The translations under genes were made by a program, and so were the position numbers. Positions 13,080-22,454 of a stretch of DNA of 64,000 nucleotides are shown here, piece by piece. Positions within the stretch are counted from its first letter, which is position 1; every line of letters starts with the position of its first letter. The notes below the pieces were generated by a model. The model made no database searches and had not been told where the DNA came from. It saw nothing but the letters and a program-made list of their open reading frames with translations. This DNA is from Odontesthes bonariensis (lineage: Eukaryota > Chordata > Actinopteri > Atheriniformes > Atherinopsidae): the NCBI RefSeq assembly GCF_027942865.1, contig NC_134509.1:21314697-21378696 (forward strand), in the 5' to 3' direction.

Positions 13080-14161
13080 AATCTATAGAATTAAAATAGA
13101 ATACATCACTGATATAGAAATACATTTTTTCTTACATTTTCTCTTTTATTTCAGAATACTTTCATATCGTTGCAGTTGTTTATTTCTTTTACAGATTTTA
13201 CAGCTTTTCATTTATAATATTGTACGTCATTCATTCATTCATTACATTCAAATGAGGCGGCATGGTGGGACATCAATGTCAGGGAATAAATTAAACTACT
13301 TGAATGGGTGAAGGTGTCGTGCTGATGACACATCAAGACACCTTCACACTGTGGTCATGTCACGACCTTTGTCTAAACAACGATCACACACACTCACGTA
13401 GTGTTCAGGTGGAAGGAGTGTAGGTAATATATCTTTCTCACGAACACTCATGCTGCTGCTTCTGATATATTATGTACTTTGACAGTAAAAATCTCATGAT
13501 ATTTGTCAGCAGTTCAGAAATCTGAACATTAGAAACTGGTCTTGATTGATTAAGGGTGTCACACTGTAAACATGGTGTACTTCTGCAGGCAGTCATGCCT
13601 GCGAATGTCAATAAAAGTGTCCAACGCATTGTGTTCAGTTTCTGTGAACACCTCAGTGGAAAGTCTCAACCTGGCCAGCTCTATAAAAAAGTCTCGACTT
13701 CTCCCCCTGACTCTGAACCTTTTAGCATCTCCTTTCTCTGTAGGAACAATCGGACATATCCGTGGTAAAAAAGACTGGATTTGACACTTTATCGGTGATG
13801 ACGACAGATACGCAACCACTGGAGGACATACAAGATGTTATTGTATCATTAGAACAAGCCGTGTGCTTAAGTGCACCTGTCACATAACTGTTTTACATTA
13901 ATAAAACCATTCCTATTTATGGCACTTAGTGGAACACTACAAAGAGCGCTTCATGGACAGTTTATACACTTCTTTTATTTAAAGTTTGAAATGTTGACAA
14001 CATGTTGAGGTTCTTTGAGAATAGAAAGAGAGTTTGATTCTACAGCAATGATTGAGAGCAAAAATGTTTAGTTTGACTGTTACATACGTGCAGGAGGCAT
14101 GATTTTCTCCCCTATAAACTTTTACAGGCATTAGAAAGTATGATGAACTTCACAAGGAGTT
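13080..14161. other. No supported gene; includes MYADM 3' flank
   Basis: An open minus-strand frame at 13559-13819 follows a possible splice acceptor (TTCCTACAG at about 13743), but I do not recognise it and found no partner exon. The left end of the stretch is probably the 3' UTR and flank of the MYADM-like gene. Confidence 0.4.
13974..13979 (-). other. Polyadenylation signal, MYADM-like gene
   Basis: AATAAA on the minus strand lies about 185 nt beyond the stop codon of the MYADM-like gene. It is the first canonical hexamer I see in that direction. Confidence 0.5.
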
Positions 14162-15055
14162 TCACACGTGATTCCTGTCACACAACAGTTTGATGGAGAA
14201 AGCAAGGTCCACTGTGTAAGCCAACAGAGTAATACTGGAGACCACCGTTTCCATGATGATCAACTCTGTGCTTTTGTGTAGGAGATTCGACTGGTTACTC
14301 TGCTGCAGTATTTTGGTTAAACAAATCACTGTGGCCAACATGTAGAGCAGGACCCCGATCAGACTGAAGCCAGCCAGAAATCTGTCAAAAGGTAGGAGGC
14401 ATCGCCCAGCAAAGTCACCTAAAATCACCGCCAGTGTGACGAGTGACATGAGGATACAGATGCCGTATGAGACACCAGATGTCCATAGCTGCCAGTATTG
14501 TATTCCATTGATTTTGTCATAGACCAACACCACAACCAGGGGTATCATCTGACAGCCTCCCCACAGCTGGAGTATCTTGAGGAGACCAGGCATGCTGCCC
14601 ATGTAGCCTCTTTGCTCCTGGGCCTGGGTGCAGAGCACGTAGGACTCTGAGAAATAGGCCAGGACGATGAGACAGGAGGCCACTGCAGCCGCCACAGGAC
14701 GCGGTGACAGATTATCATGACGCATGACCGTCCAAGAGAACAGCACAGAGCTACTGAGGCTCATCAGGGCTCCCAACACCGCCACTGTCATTGTCAGGTT
14801 CTTCCAGGAAATCGGAAGGAGGCTGTGAAATTGGATGGTGCTGAGAATGTGGATGAGGAGGGTAAACGCGAAGAAGAAACACCAGGTAAACATACAGAAG
14901 ATCCTGAATGTGTTGACGTAAGAATGATCGTTTAGCTCTTCGTGCCCCAGTGAGGCTACGAGACTGAAGGCCGTACAACTGGAAAGGATTTCCAGTGTTC
15001 GCACCAGAAAAAGCGGGCTGGTGAAGTCCCGGGCCTCCAGTACAATCACAGGCAT
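14162..15055 (-). CDS. Myeloid-associated differentiation marker-like protein
   Basis: This intronless coding sequence of 297 codons encodes a multi-pass membrane protein of the MYADM family, which carries two MARVEL-type four-helix units. The N-terminus MPVIVLEARDFTSPLFLVRT matches the family pattern of a short cytosolic start followed by an RxLE-type first helix. By eye, eight hydrophobic segments lie near residues 18-38, 50-70, 86-108, 120-140, 166-183, 192-214, 224-246 and 266-290. MYADM proteins act at plasma-membrane ordered domains and junctions; mammalian MYADM is linked to Rac1 membrane targeting and is expressed in myeloid cells. The single coding exon agrees with the family. The ATG at 15055 is the only in-frame start giving the conserved N-terminus. 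Teleosts have several MYADM-like paralogues, so orthology to a particular mammalian gene is not claimed. Confidence 0.9.
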   Translation of the reverse strand: MPVIVLEARDFTSPLFLVRTLEILSSCTAFSLVASLGHEELNDHSYVNTFRIFCMFTWCFFFAFTLLIHILSTIQFHSLLPISWKNLTMTVAVLGALMSLSSSVLFSWTVMRHDNLSPRPVAAAVASCLIVLAYFSESYVLCTQAQEQRGYMGSMPGLLKILQLWGGCQMIPLVVVLVYDKINGIQYWQLWTSGVSYGICILMSLVTLAVILGDFAGRCLLPFDRFLAGFSLIGVLLYMLATVICLTKILQQSNQSNLLHKSTELIIMETVVSSITLLAYTVDLAFSIKLLCDRNHV

Positions 15056-15059
15056 CGTC

Positions 15060-16600
15060 CCAAGGTCAAATCTCAGCTATCCAGCATGCAGGAGACACAA
15101 CTTCTTTTGGTATGTCGAAAAATACCTCAGTTTCACTTCCTCTGGATTTATTTTTAAAAGTCTAAGGGTTCAAAATTCATAAATCCTCAAAAACCCACCA
15201 AATCTTGGGTCGTGAAAAATAGTCCAATAGAGTCGATGGACGGAGCCGGGCCAAAAAAAAGTCTAAAAAACCCAAAAATCATTTGAGGGTTCGAATCCTT
15301 TTTCAGTCTTGCGTTACACAGTGCGTCATCATCTCGCATACAGTGTAAGTCTTCAAAATACAATCTCTTGGAATATGTTTCTGAAGCACTGCTGCTGTGA
15401 AAATAGACCTCGCCTACTTCCCTTTTGAGGTTGCAGCAGTGCACTTTCAGTCTCACTAGAGGTAGGTGCAAGTAACCACAATAAAAAAGCAAATGCAAAC
15501 AGTTATCTTCCTCCTGTTTTAAATTCTCATGAAATGTTGTTCCTTTTTTTTCCGAGGAACCAGTTGTAAATTAGAGGGAGCACTACATATACTGCATGTG
15601 GTTCCTTTGTTAAAAGCTGTGGATCATCTGAGTGCTGCTCAGCAGATCTGTTTGTGGGTGTGAGCCTACTCTACCCCCCAGGGAGAAGAAGGTGATTTTC
15701 TGAAGAGCATCTGGTTTCCCTTTTCAAACTGACACTTGGAAAAATGTTTGAGCTGTGTAAAAGGAAATGAACGTGGGTGCCGGCGGCTTATTTAATCAAA
15801 CAATATACAAGTTGTGAATCATCCGTCGCCTGATCCTACACATGCATTCACTGTAGAACTGTATGGGAAGTAAACGTGAGTGCATTCTCTCACAAAAAGG
15901 GATGGAAATGTGGTGGTTAAGTGAATAAACGTGCACACGTAGATAAAGTACACCAGCACAAAGTGTCTTGTAAAGATCTGGACTGATCACTTTACCTGTG
16001 TGTGTCAGCACACCTGTTCTCTGTGCCATAAATAGATGGTGAATACATCAATTCCCTCGTGTCATAAAACTCAAGTTCATAAACTCCTGATGGAACAAAT
16101 AAGGCACACTTCACAAACACAGGCATGGCTGATAAACTGCACTGGTATTGGCTGCGGTGTGTGCGTCAAGGCTGCGTATTTATCTGTAACTTGATCAGTT
16201 CACTCAAACTAGTTTTCTTCATCCTAACCAATTCTTCCAAATTATTTGTACAAAATTAAACACGGAGGGTTTCTGGATCATAACTGACAGAAATACTGAT
16301 TAAGTGTATGTGTACGACAGATATTATGATTATCTCATAGGATGTGTGCGCCCTCATGTGGCAACAATAGGACACACAACTTCTCAGAGGACTCGAGGCC
16401 GATGGTCTTGTCTTCAGCACTCTTTTCTGACTTTGTTGGAAAAGGTTCTGAGGTCAGTGAAGGATGGTGCGAGAAATCTGCAAGGACAAGAAAATACGAC
16501 TCCACAGCAGTGAAAATCTGACCACTACTCTCCAGTAGTGAATATACAGGATGAATATATATATCACATATCAGGATGAACATCAAATCACATTCTTGTT
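15060..16600. other. MYADM upstream flank and unrecognised sequence
   Basis: Apart from the TATA promoter block listed separately, I see no gene. The first few hundred bases must hold the 5' UTR and promoter of the MYADM-like gene on the minus strand. I cannot assign a TATA box or an upstream exon. Confidence 0.5.
15925..16127 (+). promoter_or_regulatory. Orphan TATA promoter, copy 1
   Basis: This block is alignable by eye with 39635-39843. It has a TATA-like ATAAATAG at 16028-16035, the motif ATCAATTCCCTCGTGTCA near the expected start of transcription (16047-16064), and a shared 5'-leader-like stretch ending in ATGGCTG at 16125. A frame of 44 codons from that ATG begins MADKLHWYW and stops at a TAA. 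An alternative ATG at 16089 also opens a short frame. No known protein is recognised. Confidence 0.5.
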
Positions 16601-16604
16601 CATA

Positions 16605-16983
16605 GCGCCGTCGCCTCACTGCGAGAGGGTTCCCGGTTCGATCCCCCACTGGGGCCTTTCCGTGTGGAGTTTGCATGTTCTCCCCGTGTATGCGTGGGTT
16701 CTCTCCGGGTACTCCGGCTTTCTCCCACCATCCAAAAACATGCATGTTAGGTTGATTTGTGTCTCTAAAATTATCCCTAGGAGTGAGTGTGAGTGTGTGT
16801 GTGGTTGTTTGTCTCGTTTGTCTCTGAGTGGCTCTGTGTTGTTTGTCCCTGTGATGGACTGGCGTCCTCTCAAGGTTGTACCCTCTCGCTTGATGACAGC
16901 TGGGATAGGCTCCAGCACCCCCACGACCCGACAGTTGATTAAGCGGGTATGGAAAATGGATGGAAGGATGGATGGATGGATTT
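16605..16983 (+). mobile_element. SINE-like / LINE-tail repeat with GGAT tail
   Basis: It contains a tRNA-B-box-like GGTTCGATCCC, then the widespread fish segments GTGGAGTTTGCATGTTCTCC and GCTGGGATAGGCTCCAGC, and ends in a (GGAT)n tail. The 9-bp flanks TTGTTCATA (16596-16604 and 16984-16992) look like a target duplication. Long open frames cross it on both strands, but they are a by-product of the repeat. Confidence 0.8.
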
Positions 16984-16992
16984 TTGTTCATA

Positions 16993-18269
16993 CAGGATTT
17001 TGTCATGATAATCATCAACAAAAGGCATTTAGTAACCTTTTTTCTCTCTTGAGCAGCAAAATAGCAGAAGGAATTCAAAACAACAGACGCTGGTCTAACT
17101 GGGATGTTTTTGTAATTTCAGCCGTCATGTGATGTTTGCCAACTATCAAATTGCCAGCATAGTGTTATTACTGAAAAAGAGAAACAATAAACACCAACTG
17201 AGGTAATCTTTATTGCCTTTTTAAAAAAAAAATCAATCATTTATTGCATTACATGCATTTGATAGATACCTGTAAAGCAACAAAGTACAAATAATCATAT
17301 AGTAAAATAACTTAAATAATCTTTTAATAAAACTAATTGGTGTAATGCCGAAACAACACGGAAATGCAATAGTATGGAGCTAATATTCACACATGTAGTA
17401 CTCTGTTGTGCTTTCTCAAGCATCACTTAAAACATCTAATCGTTGTGTTACTTTTTTGATAAGCAATGATTTTGATTCAGGATTGCCTTAAATGGTGTTC
17501 TAAGAACACCACTGAGAAGTTAAAAATAAATAAATATGAGCTTCCTCATTCCAAGAAGAGCAATAAAAAAAACGTGTGATATATGAAACATGTCAGATGA
17601 GCAGAGCTGCCAAAAAAACCAAATGTGTGAGTTTGTGGTTCATCTGTTGCTGAGCCAACGTTTGTTGAGTTTGCTGTTTTCTGGCAACGTTGTGATAGTA
17701 TTTTAGAGTTCTGCTGCAGCAACATGGTCCAACATGAATCATATTTCTATTAAAATGCTATGCATGATCGTGTAAAAACATCCATCTGAAGATCTGAGTG
17801 TCTCTAAAGGGGTGGGATGCTTCTGCAAACTTGCAGCACCGACAGAAAACGCGACACAGGAAGTTTCACATGCTTGAGATGACTGTTGCAACCATTTGTG
17901 ATCTTTACCTTAAATTCTATCATGATGAGCCATCTTACTGTCAGTCAAAACGGATGAAACTTGAACTCAATGATCAGTAGAAAATAATACAAATCTTACT
18001 GTTATTAAAAAAGATATACACAGCATTAGTGCCTCAGGTTATCATGTGTGTCGTAAGCCACCGAAAGCTTTTCTGGCTTTTTTTAGGCAACACGAGGAGG
18101 TGGTTCAGTTGCTTTTGATGCTGGCTCAGAAGTCCATGATTGTGTCCTGGGTCAGAGATGACCCTTCTTCTATTTCCACATGGAAATATCTGATCTCTGA
18201 GGTTGCAACATTGGAAAAAAATCCACAGACAAATCAGTGAAAGGGGAACAATGAATATGACTAAGATCC
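16993..18269. other. No gene recognised
   Basis: AT-rich sequence with short frames only. A minus-strand frame at 18034-18378 contains a hydrophobic stretch, but it runs into the hAT MITE and is not convincing. Confidence 0.5.
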
Positions 18270-18277
18270 ATGTAGAC

Positions 18278-18492
18278 CAGGGATGTCCAAAGTCTGTCCT
18301 CGAGGGCCGCTGTCCTGCAGGTTTTAGGTGTTTCCCCTGCTTCAACACACCTGATTCAGATGAAATGGAGCTCTTCAAAAGATTATTAAGTCCTGCACAA
18401 GCCTGCTAATGATGCATTGATCTGAATCAGTTGTGTTGAAGCAGGGAAACATCTAAAACCTGCAGGACAGCAGAAGACTTTGGACATCCCTC
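18278..18492. mobile_element. Foldback hAT MITE with 8-bp target duplication
   Basis: The 215-bp element starts CAGGGATGTCCAAAGTC and ends GACTTTGGACATCCCTC, and its two halves are near-complementary through CCTGCAGG and GTGTTGAAGCAGGG segments, so it would form one long hairpin. The flanks atgtagac (18270-18277) and atgtacac (18493-18500) form an 8-bp duplication with one mismatch, the hAT signature. No coding capacity. Confidence 0.85.
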
Positions 18493-18500
18493 ATGTACAC

Positions 18501-19330
18501 AATATTCATTGTTTACAATCTTAGGTTCTGTGCCTTTTATTCAGTATTTTTATTTATGGAGGTTCGCCGTACTGTTGTGTCTCATGTGCAAGTTCATGTG
18601 AAATTTCATTAAAAGGAAAAACAGAAATAAAATAAGACACACTGAATGCACATTCATCCCATTACAATATCACATGTAAACGTGTTTTTTAAGGTTACTT
18701 GGTAACTTAAGTCACCTGCAATTAATCAAGATAAAAACAAATAGTGATGTAAAAGTAAGTAAAATAATAACATCTGCATTTGGATGGATTATATAACTAT
18801 AAAATTGTGATTAAGAATGAGCCTCAGGTCATCTTAAAAATGTGTGTTGCTTCACTGCCAGGAACCTGAATTATAGATTGCCATCATAATTTATGTCTCA
18901 GACAGTCAGAACACACAAAAATGGTTTTATGATTGACGTTGAGAAAGCTATCAGATAATCATAGTAGATAATCTGCTGCAAAATTAAACTTCCTCATTCT
19001 TGTAAACAAGTTCGACCACAAAGCGCCCCACAGTGAGATATGTGTGATGTGGTCTGTGAAGAAGGAACAGCTGCAAAGACTGTCTTCTTCTTCTCCTTAA
19101 ATGCTGCAGCTAAATTCAAGTTTCCACACGGAATTGTGATTATAAGGAACTCCTTTTTGTTACGCTACCTTGGTAGATGATCTTTTCATTGTTGTTTATT
19201 TGTGTATAAATGTGAGACATTCAAACTTAGAGCGCCACGCTACCATGTGACAGGAAGTTTACGTGCATTATGAGATAACCCCTGACATGTATTTACAGTC
19301 GCCATTCCTCCCTCGGTTCCTCTCTCCTGT
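18501..19330. other. No gene recognised
   Basis: AT-rich sequence with no frame or motif I can support. Its right end may include the lost end of the Harbinger relic. Confidence 0.45.
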
Positions 19331-19348
19331 GCCAGGAAGTGTTGAGTC

Positions 19349-19610
19349 ATGAGAATGGCATCAAGGCGAAAAAATAACCACTTTAGGGGCTCTGAGATTG
19401 AAGTTCTGCTTTCAGAGACCCAGAAAGGAAAATCTGTCATTTTTAGCAGTGTCAGCAGTGGAATTTCGGGACCTGCTAAAGCTAAGAAATGGGAAGCAAT
19501 TACGAGTGCTGTTAATTCCGTGTCACCTGTGGTTCGTAATGTCACTGAAATAAAGAAGAAATAGTTTGATATAAAAATGGCTTAAATATGCACTCGATGA
19601 CTGCAACGAA
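19349..19610 (+). pseudogene. Harbinger Myb/SANT-like protein, broken
   Basis: The frame from 19349 reads as the Myb/SANT-type trihelix DNA-binding protein that PIF/Harbinger transposons encode next to their transposase. It starts MRMASRRKNNHF, followed by EIEVLLSE, the SSVSSGISG segment and KKWEAITSAVNSV. A TAG at 19562-19564 replaces the tryptophan expected in the KKKWFDIK motif, and the reading continues as FDIKMA after it, so the gene is dead. It faces the HARBI1-like fragment at 19775-20050, the usual convergent layout of a two-gene Harbinger element. Confidence 0.75.
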
Positions 19611-19663
19611 AGCCGTGCAATCAGTTGTTACCTCATCATGATGGCACTTCGATGGGGCGGTTA

Positions 19664-19785
19664 ATTCAATTCAATTCAATAAATTTTTATTTATATAGCG
19701 CCAAATACAACAAATGGCATCTCAAGGCACTTAAATAATAAAGTCCAATTCAAGCCAATTGGAATTCAATTCATTAATGAGGGGA
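19664..19785. repeat. Dispersed fish repeat fragment
   Basis: CAATTCAATTCAATAAAT leads into TTTATTTATATAGCGCCAAA and CATCTCAAGGCACTTA. The same sequence begins the longer repeat at 30122. It lies between the two Harbinger gene remnants and supplies the end of the minus-strand frame there. Confidence 0.75.
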
Positions 19786-20050
19786 GTCCTCTGGCACCAC
19801 ACCTTCTGGTCTGCCTGGGCTGGTTCACGTAGTAAGAGAACGTCGTTCATGGCAATATTGTGCAAAATGCAGCATGCCAGATTCTCTGGGCTATAGAGCA
19901 GTTTGCCCCCCGCTGTATCGAGACACACCCACCTGGCCTTCAGCTCAGTGTGCTCCACAATAGCACGGGTGTTTTGATGCGTATATGTGTGCATTGCTCC
20001 GATTATATTTGGCAGTCCAACCACGGCATGAAAGTCTGTCTTAATTTGTA
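19775..20050 (-). pseudogene. Harbinger transposase (HARBI1-like) C-terminal fragment
   Basis: Minus-strand reading gives GLPNIIGA, then NTRAIVEHT, KARWVCLDTAGGKLLYSP and ACCILHNIA, the order of motifs near the end of HARBI1-type transposases. Compared with the family, the part between GLPNIIGA and NTR is missing, which removes an acidic catalytic region. The frame runs on into the inserted fish repeat. The fragment cannot encode an active enzyme. Confidence 0.75.
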
Positions 20051-20067
20051 ATTGTTGGACAGCGGTG

Positions 20068-20990
20068 TAATCAAATCAAATCAAATCAAATGTATTTATA
20101 TAGCACATTTCATGTACAAACAATTCAAAGTGCTTTACATAAAATAAAAGCATTGCAGCAGGGAGTGGAAGAAGCATTAAAAATACATAAAAGAATATAA
20201 AGAGAAACAAATAAAATCATTTAAATGAATTTAAAAACAAGCAACAGTCTAGATAAGTTAAAAGATATCGTGCAGATTTCATGCATAGACACATGAGAAA
20301 AGAAATGTTTTTAACCTGGATTTAAAAATGTCTACATTTGGTGAAAGTTTAATCTCCACTGGCAGTTTGTTCCACTTGTTTGCAGCATAACAGCTAAATG
20401 CTGCTTCTCCATGTTTAGTCTGGACTCTGGACTGGACCAGCTGACCTGAGTCCTTGGATCTAAGAGCTCTGTTGGGTTTATATTCTCTGAACATATCACA
20501 GATGTATTTTGGGCCTAAACCGTTCTGGGATTTGTAAACCATCAGCAGGCTTTTAAAATCTGTTCTGTGACTGACTGGAAGCCAGTGTAAAGATTTTAAA
20601 ACTGGTGTAATGTGTTCAGATCTCTTAGTCCGGGTTAAAACTCGAGCAGCAGCGTTCTGGATGAGCTGCAGATGTTTAATGCTCTTTTTGGGAAGTCCAG
20701 TTAAAAGAGCATTACAGTAATCGAGTCTACTGGAGATGAATGCATGGATGAGTTTCTCCTGGTCTTTTTGGGAGAGGAAACCTTTAATTCTGTTGATGTT
20801 TCTGAGATGGTAAAAAGCTGCCTTGGTGACAGCTTTGATGTGGCTGCTGAAAGTCGGATCTGAGTCTATCAACACTCCGAGGTTACCAACTTGGTCAGTG
20901 ATTGTAAGGGCCCGAATCTCAAGATATTTACCAACGCTGCCCCTCTTCTCTTTGCTACCAAACAGAATGATCTCAGTTTTGTCTTCATTT
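20068..20990 (-). mobile_element. LINE 3' half (CR1/L2/Rex1-type reverse transcriptase C-terminus)
   Basis: From the right, the minus strand reads a KTEIILFGS segment, then VLIDSDPTFSSHI, SRLDYCNALLTGLP, LQLIQNAAARVLTR, HITPVLKSLHWLPV and a final KSRLKTFLFSC near 20279. This is the typical C-terminal series of fish CR1/L2/Rex1-type elements. The 3' tail includes GTATTTATATAGCACATTTC and repeated CAAAT units at its end. It is separated from its endonuclease part by a MITE. Confidence 0.85.
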
Positions 20991-20992
20991 AA

Positions 20993-21402
20993 AGGGGAAC
21001 TCCGGTATTTTCAACATTAAGCCTCTTTTCTGAGTCGTCTGCAATGTTTTAGAACCCCCCTCACCGCTTTTTTGATGTTTACTGCTGTCTCTGGTATTTG
21101 CCTAATTTTGATTCTTCTCAACCTGCTTCAGAACGGCAAGTCATGTGCATGTCTTAAAAGGTCCGTAAAAGCACAATAAACGTCCGTTTTCAAAATAATC
21201 AACTCACCGGAGTGGTTACTGGTGTGCACTGGTAATCCATATCAAATTTCGTAGCGAAAAGTTACTTCTGTCGTGTTTTCTTTGACATTTTGTAAATCCC
21301 ATTGAGTTCTGTTGAAGACTGGACGTTCGTCAATAGCGGACATTTTTGTAGTTCTCTCGCACTGGAAATGCAATACACCTAGCAGCATTTCCGGTGCAGA
21401 AA
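20993..21402. mobile_element. Truncated TTAA MITE inside the LINE
   Basis: TTAA (20989-20992) is followed by AGGGGAACTCCGG, the same terminus style as the MITEs at 52435 and 61794. The matching right end is absent. The sequence stops in an internal hairpin (GCACTGGAAATGC and GCATTTCCGGTGC) at about 21360-21400 and LINE endonuclease sequence resumes. One arm was probably lost with the middle of the LINE. Confidence 0.6.
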
Positions 21403-21665
21403 AAGAAAATCTAAATTGTGTGAAATTATGAAGTCATTAACTAACAGTGACTTATTGGACAGAGATCTAATATTAAGTAAGGCTAGCTTTGTGGAGTTTA
21501 CACCGTTCTCTGTTGTATTCTGAGTTGTACGTGGTTCCGTTAACAGATTAGATAGATTCACCCAGCAGGTTGACTGTTTTCGATTCCTTCTTTTACTAAC
21601 TAATACAGGAATCCTATTGGGTCCCAGCTTGTTCTCAGAACAGCTGTCAGTAGTCGAATGACTAT
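21402..21665 (-). mobile_element. LINE 5' part, endonuclease N-terminus
   Basis: Minus-strand reading gives a basic stretch (SKRRNRKQ) and then KLALLNIRSLSNKSLLVNDF and HNLDFLFL, the start of the apurinic endonuclease domain of CR1/L2-type LINEs. The frame breaks at about 21402 where the MITE begins. Most of the endonuclease and the reverse-transcriptase core are missing between this piece and 20990. Confidence 0.75.
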
Positions 21666-22196
21666 AGCAGGGACCCTGAACACATCATGGAAGATCGGCA
21701 CCAGCTTCGGCTCCCATGTCGCTGAACGTCTCTCTGTCAGACTTACCTACCGCCCATTATTTTTTCCCTCCTTCTGTGCCCCCTTCTCCCACCCAGTTTA
21801 GGGATGTCTGGGGGGGTCTGTCACAATCTGCATGTTAGGTTTTTTTTCTTGCCATTTCCTCACTTTTCTCAGTCTCTCTTCTGTCCACCTGTTTCTTCCC
21901 TCAGCTGCATTCACTCACAGTTTAGGGCCTAAATACCTACAGTTCGTGTGAAAAACTGAATTTTAATCTTTTTATTTCTAAGAAATCAACAAGGCCATAA
22001 ACATATTAAGTCAGTGTAGATATTTGTGATATTTCCATCTGCTTAATGTGTGAAAACTGCACCACTAAATAACAGCTTTAAGAAAGCCACATACTAACGT
22101 GTGAAACAAGTAAATGACTGTGTTGACTTTCTGTGGTTCAATGGGGCTAACAATAAAAAATGTGAGAGGTGCATCGACAGTGCAATCGTCAAGAGA

Positions 22197-22273
22197 CTCC
22201 ACCTCTACATTGATACTATAAGATAGACCAGACATTTGAAACAGTTGAGCAGAGTTTGACATCCATGGTCAAG
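22197..22273 (+). promoter_or_regulatory. Perforin A promoter and noncoding exon 1
   Basis: CTCCACCTCT (22197-22206) precedes a TATA-like TATAAG (22217-22222). The leader ends TTTGACATCCATGGTCAAG at 22273, directly before GTAAGA. Perforins B and C have a matching CT-rich box and a matching exon end. The intron runs 22274-22454 and ends CTTTTTCATACAG right before the ATG. A short upstream ATG lies inside the leader. Confidence 0.6.
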
Positions 22274-22454
22274 GTAAGACACCAAAGATCTCTTCTGACA
22301 GAAAATTTACATTTTAGTAACATTCTGTCTTAAATGTTTCTACACGCTGAATTATTATACAGTATAGGGGAATTATATCTGAAAATAGTCATTGTGAAAT
22401 TTCCATTTGCCCATTCTGTTTTATCCCCTCTCCCCAATCCCCTTTTTCATACAG

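Noticed and set aside
13559..13819. Minus-strand frame of 86 codons after a TTCCTACAG acceptor
   Set aside because: Protein-like composition but no recognised family, no partner exon and competing open frames on the other strand.
16335..17132. Long overlapping open frames on both strands (247 and 193 codons)
   Set aside because: They run across the SINE-like repeat at 16605-16983 and its GGAT tail; no domain beyond repeat translation.
18034..18378. Minus-strand frame with a hydrophobic, receptor-like stretch
   Set aside because: It begins inside a hAT MITE and has no signal peptide, splice support or homology I recognise.
22407..22454. Upstream in-frame extension of perforin A (start at 22407)
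   Set aside because: This stretch is the pyrimidine-rich end of an intron, and the ATG at 22455 directly follows a splice acceptor, as in B and C.
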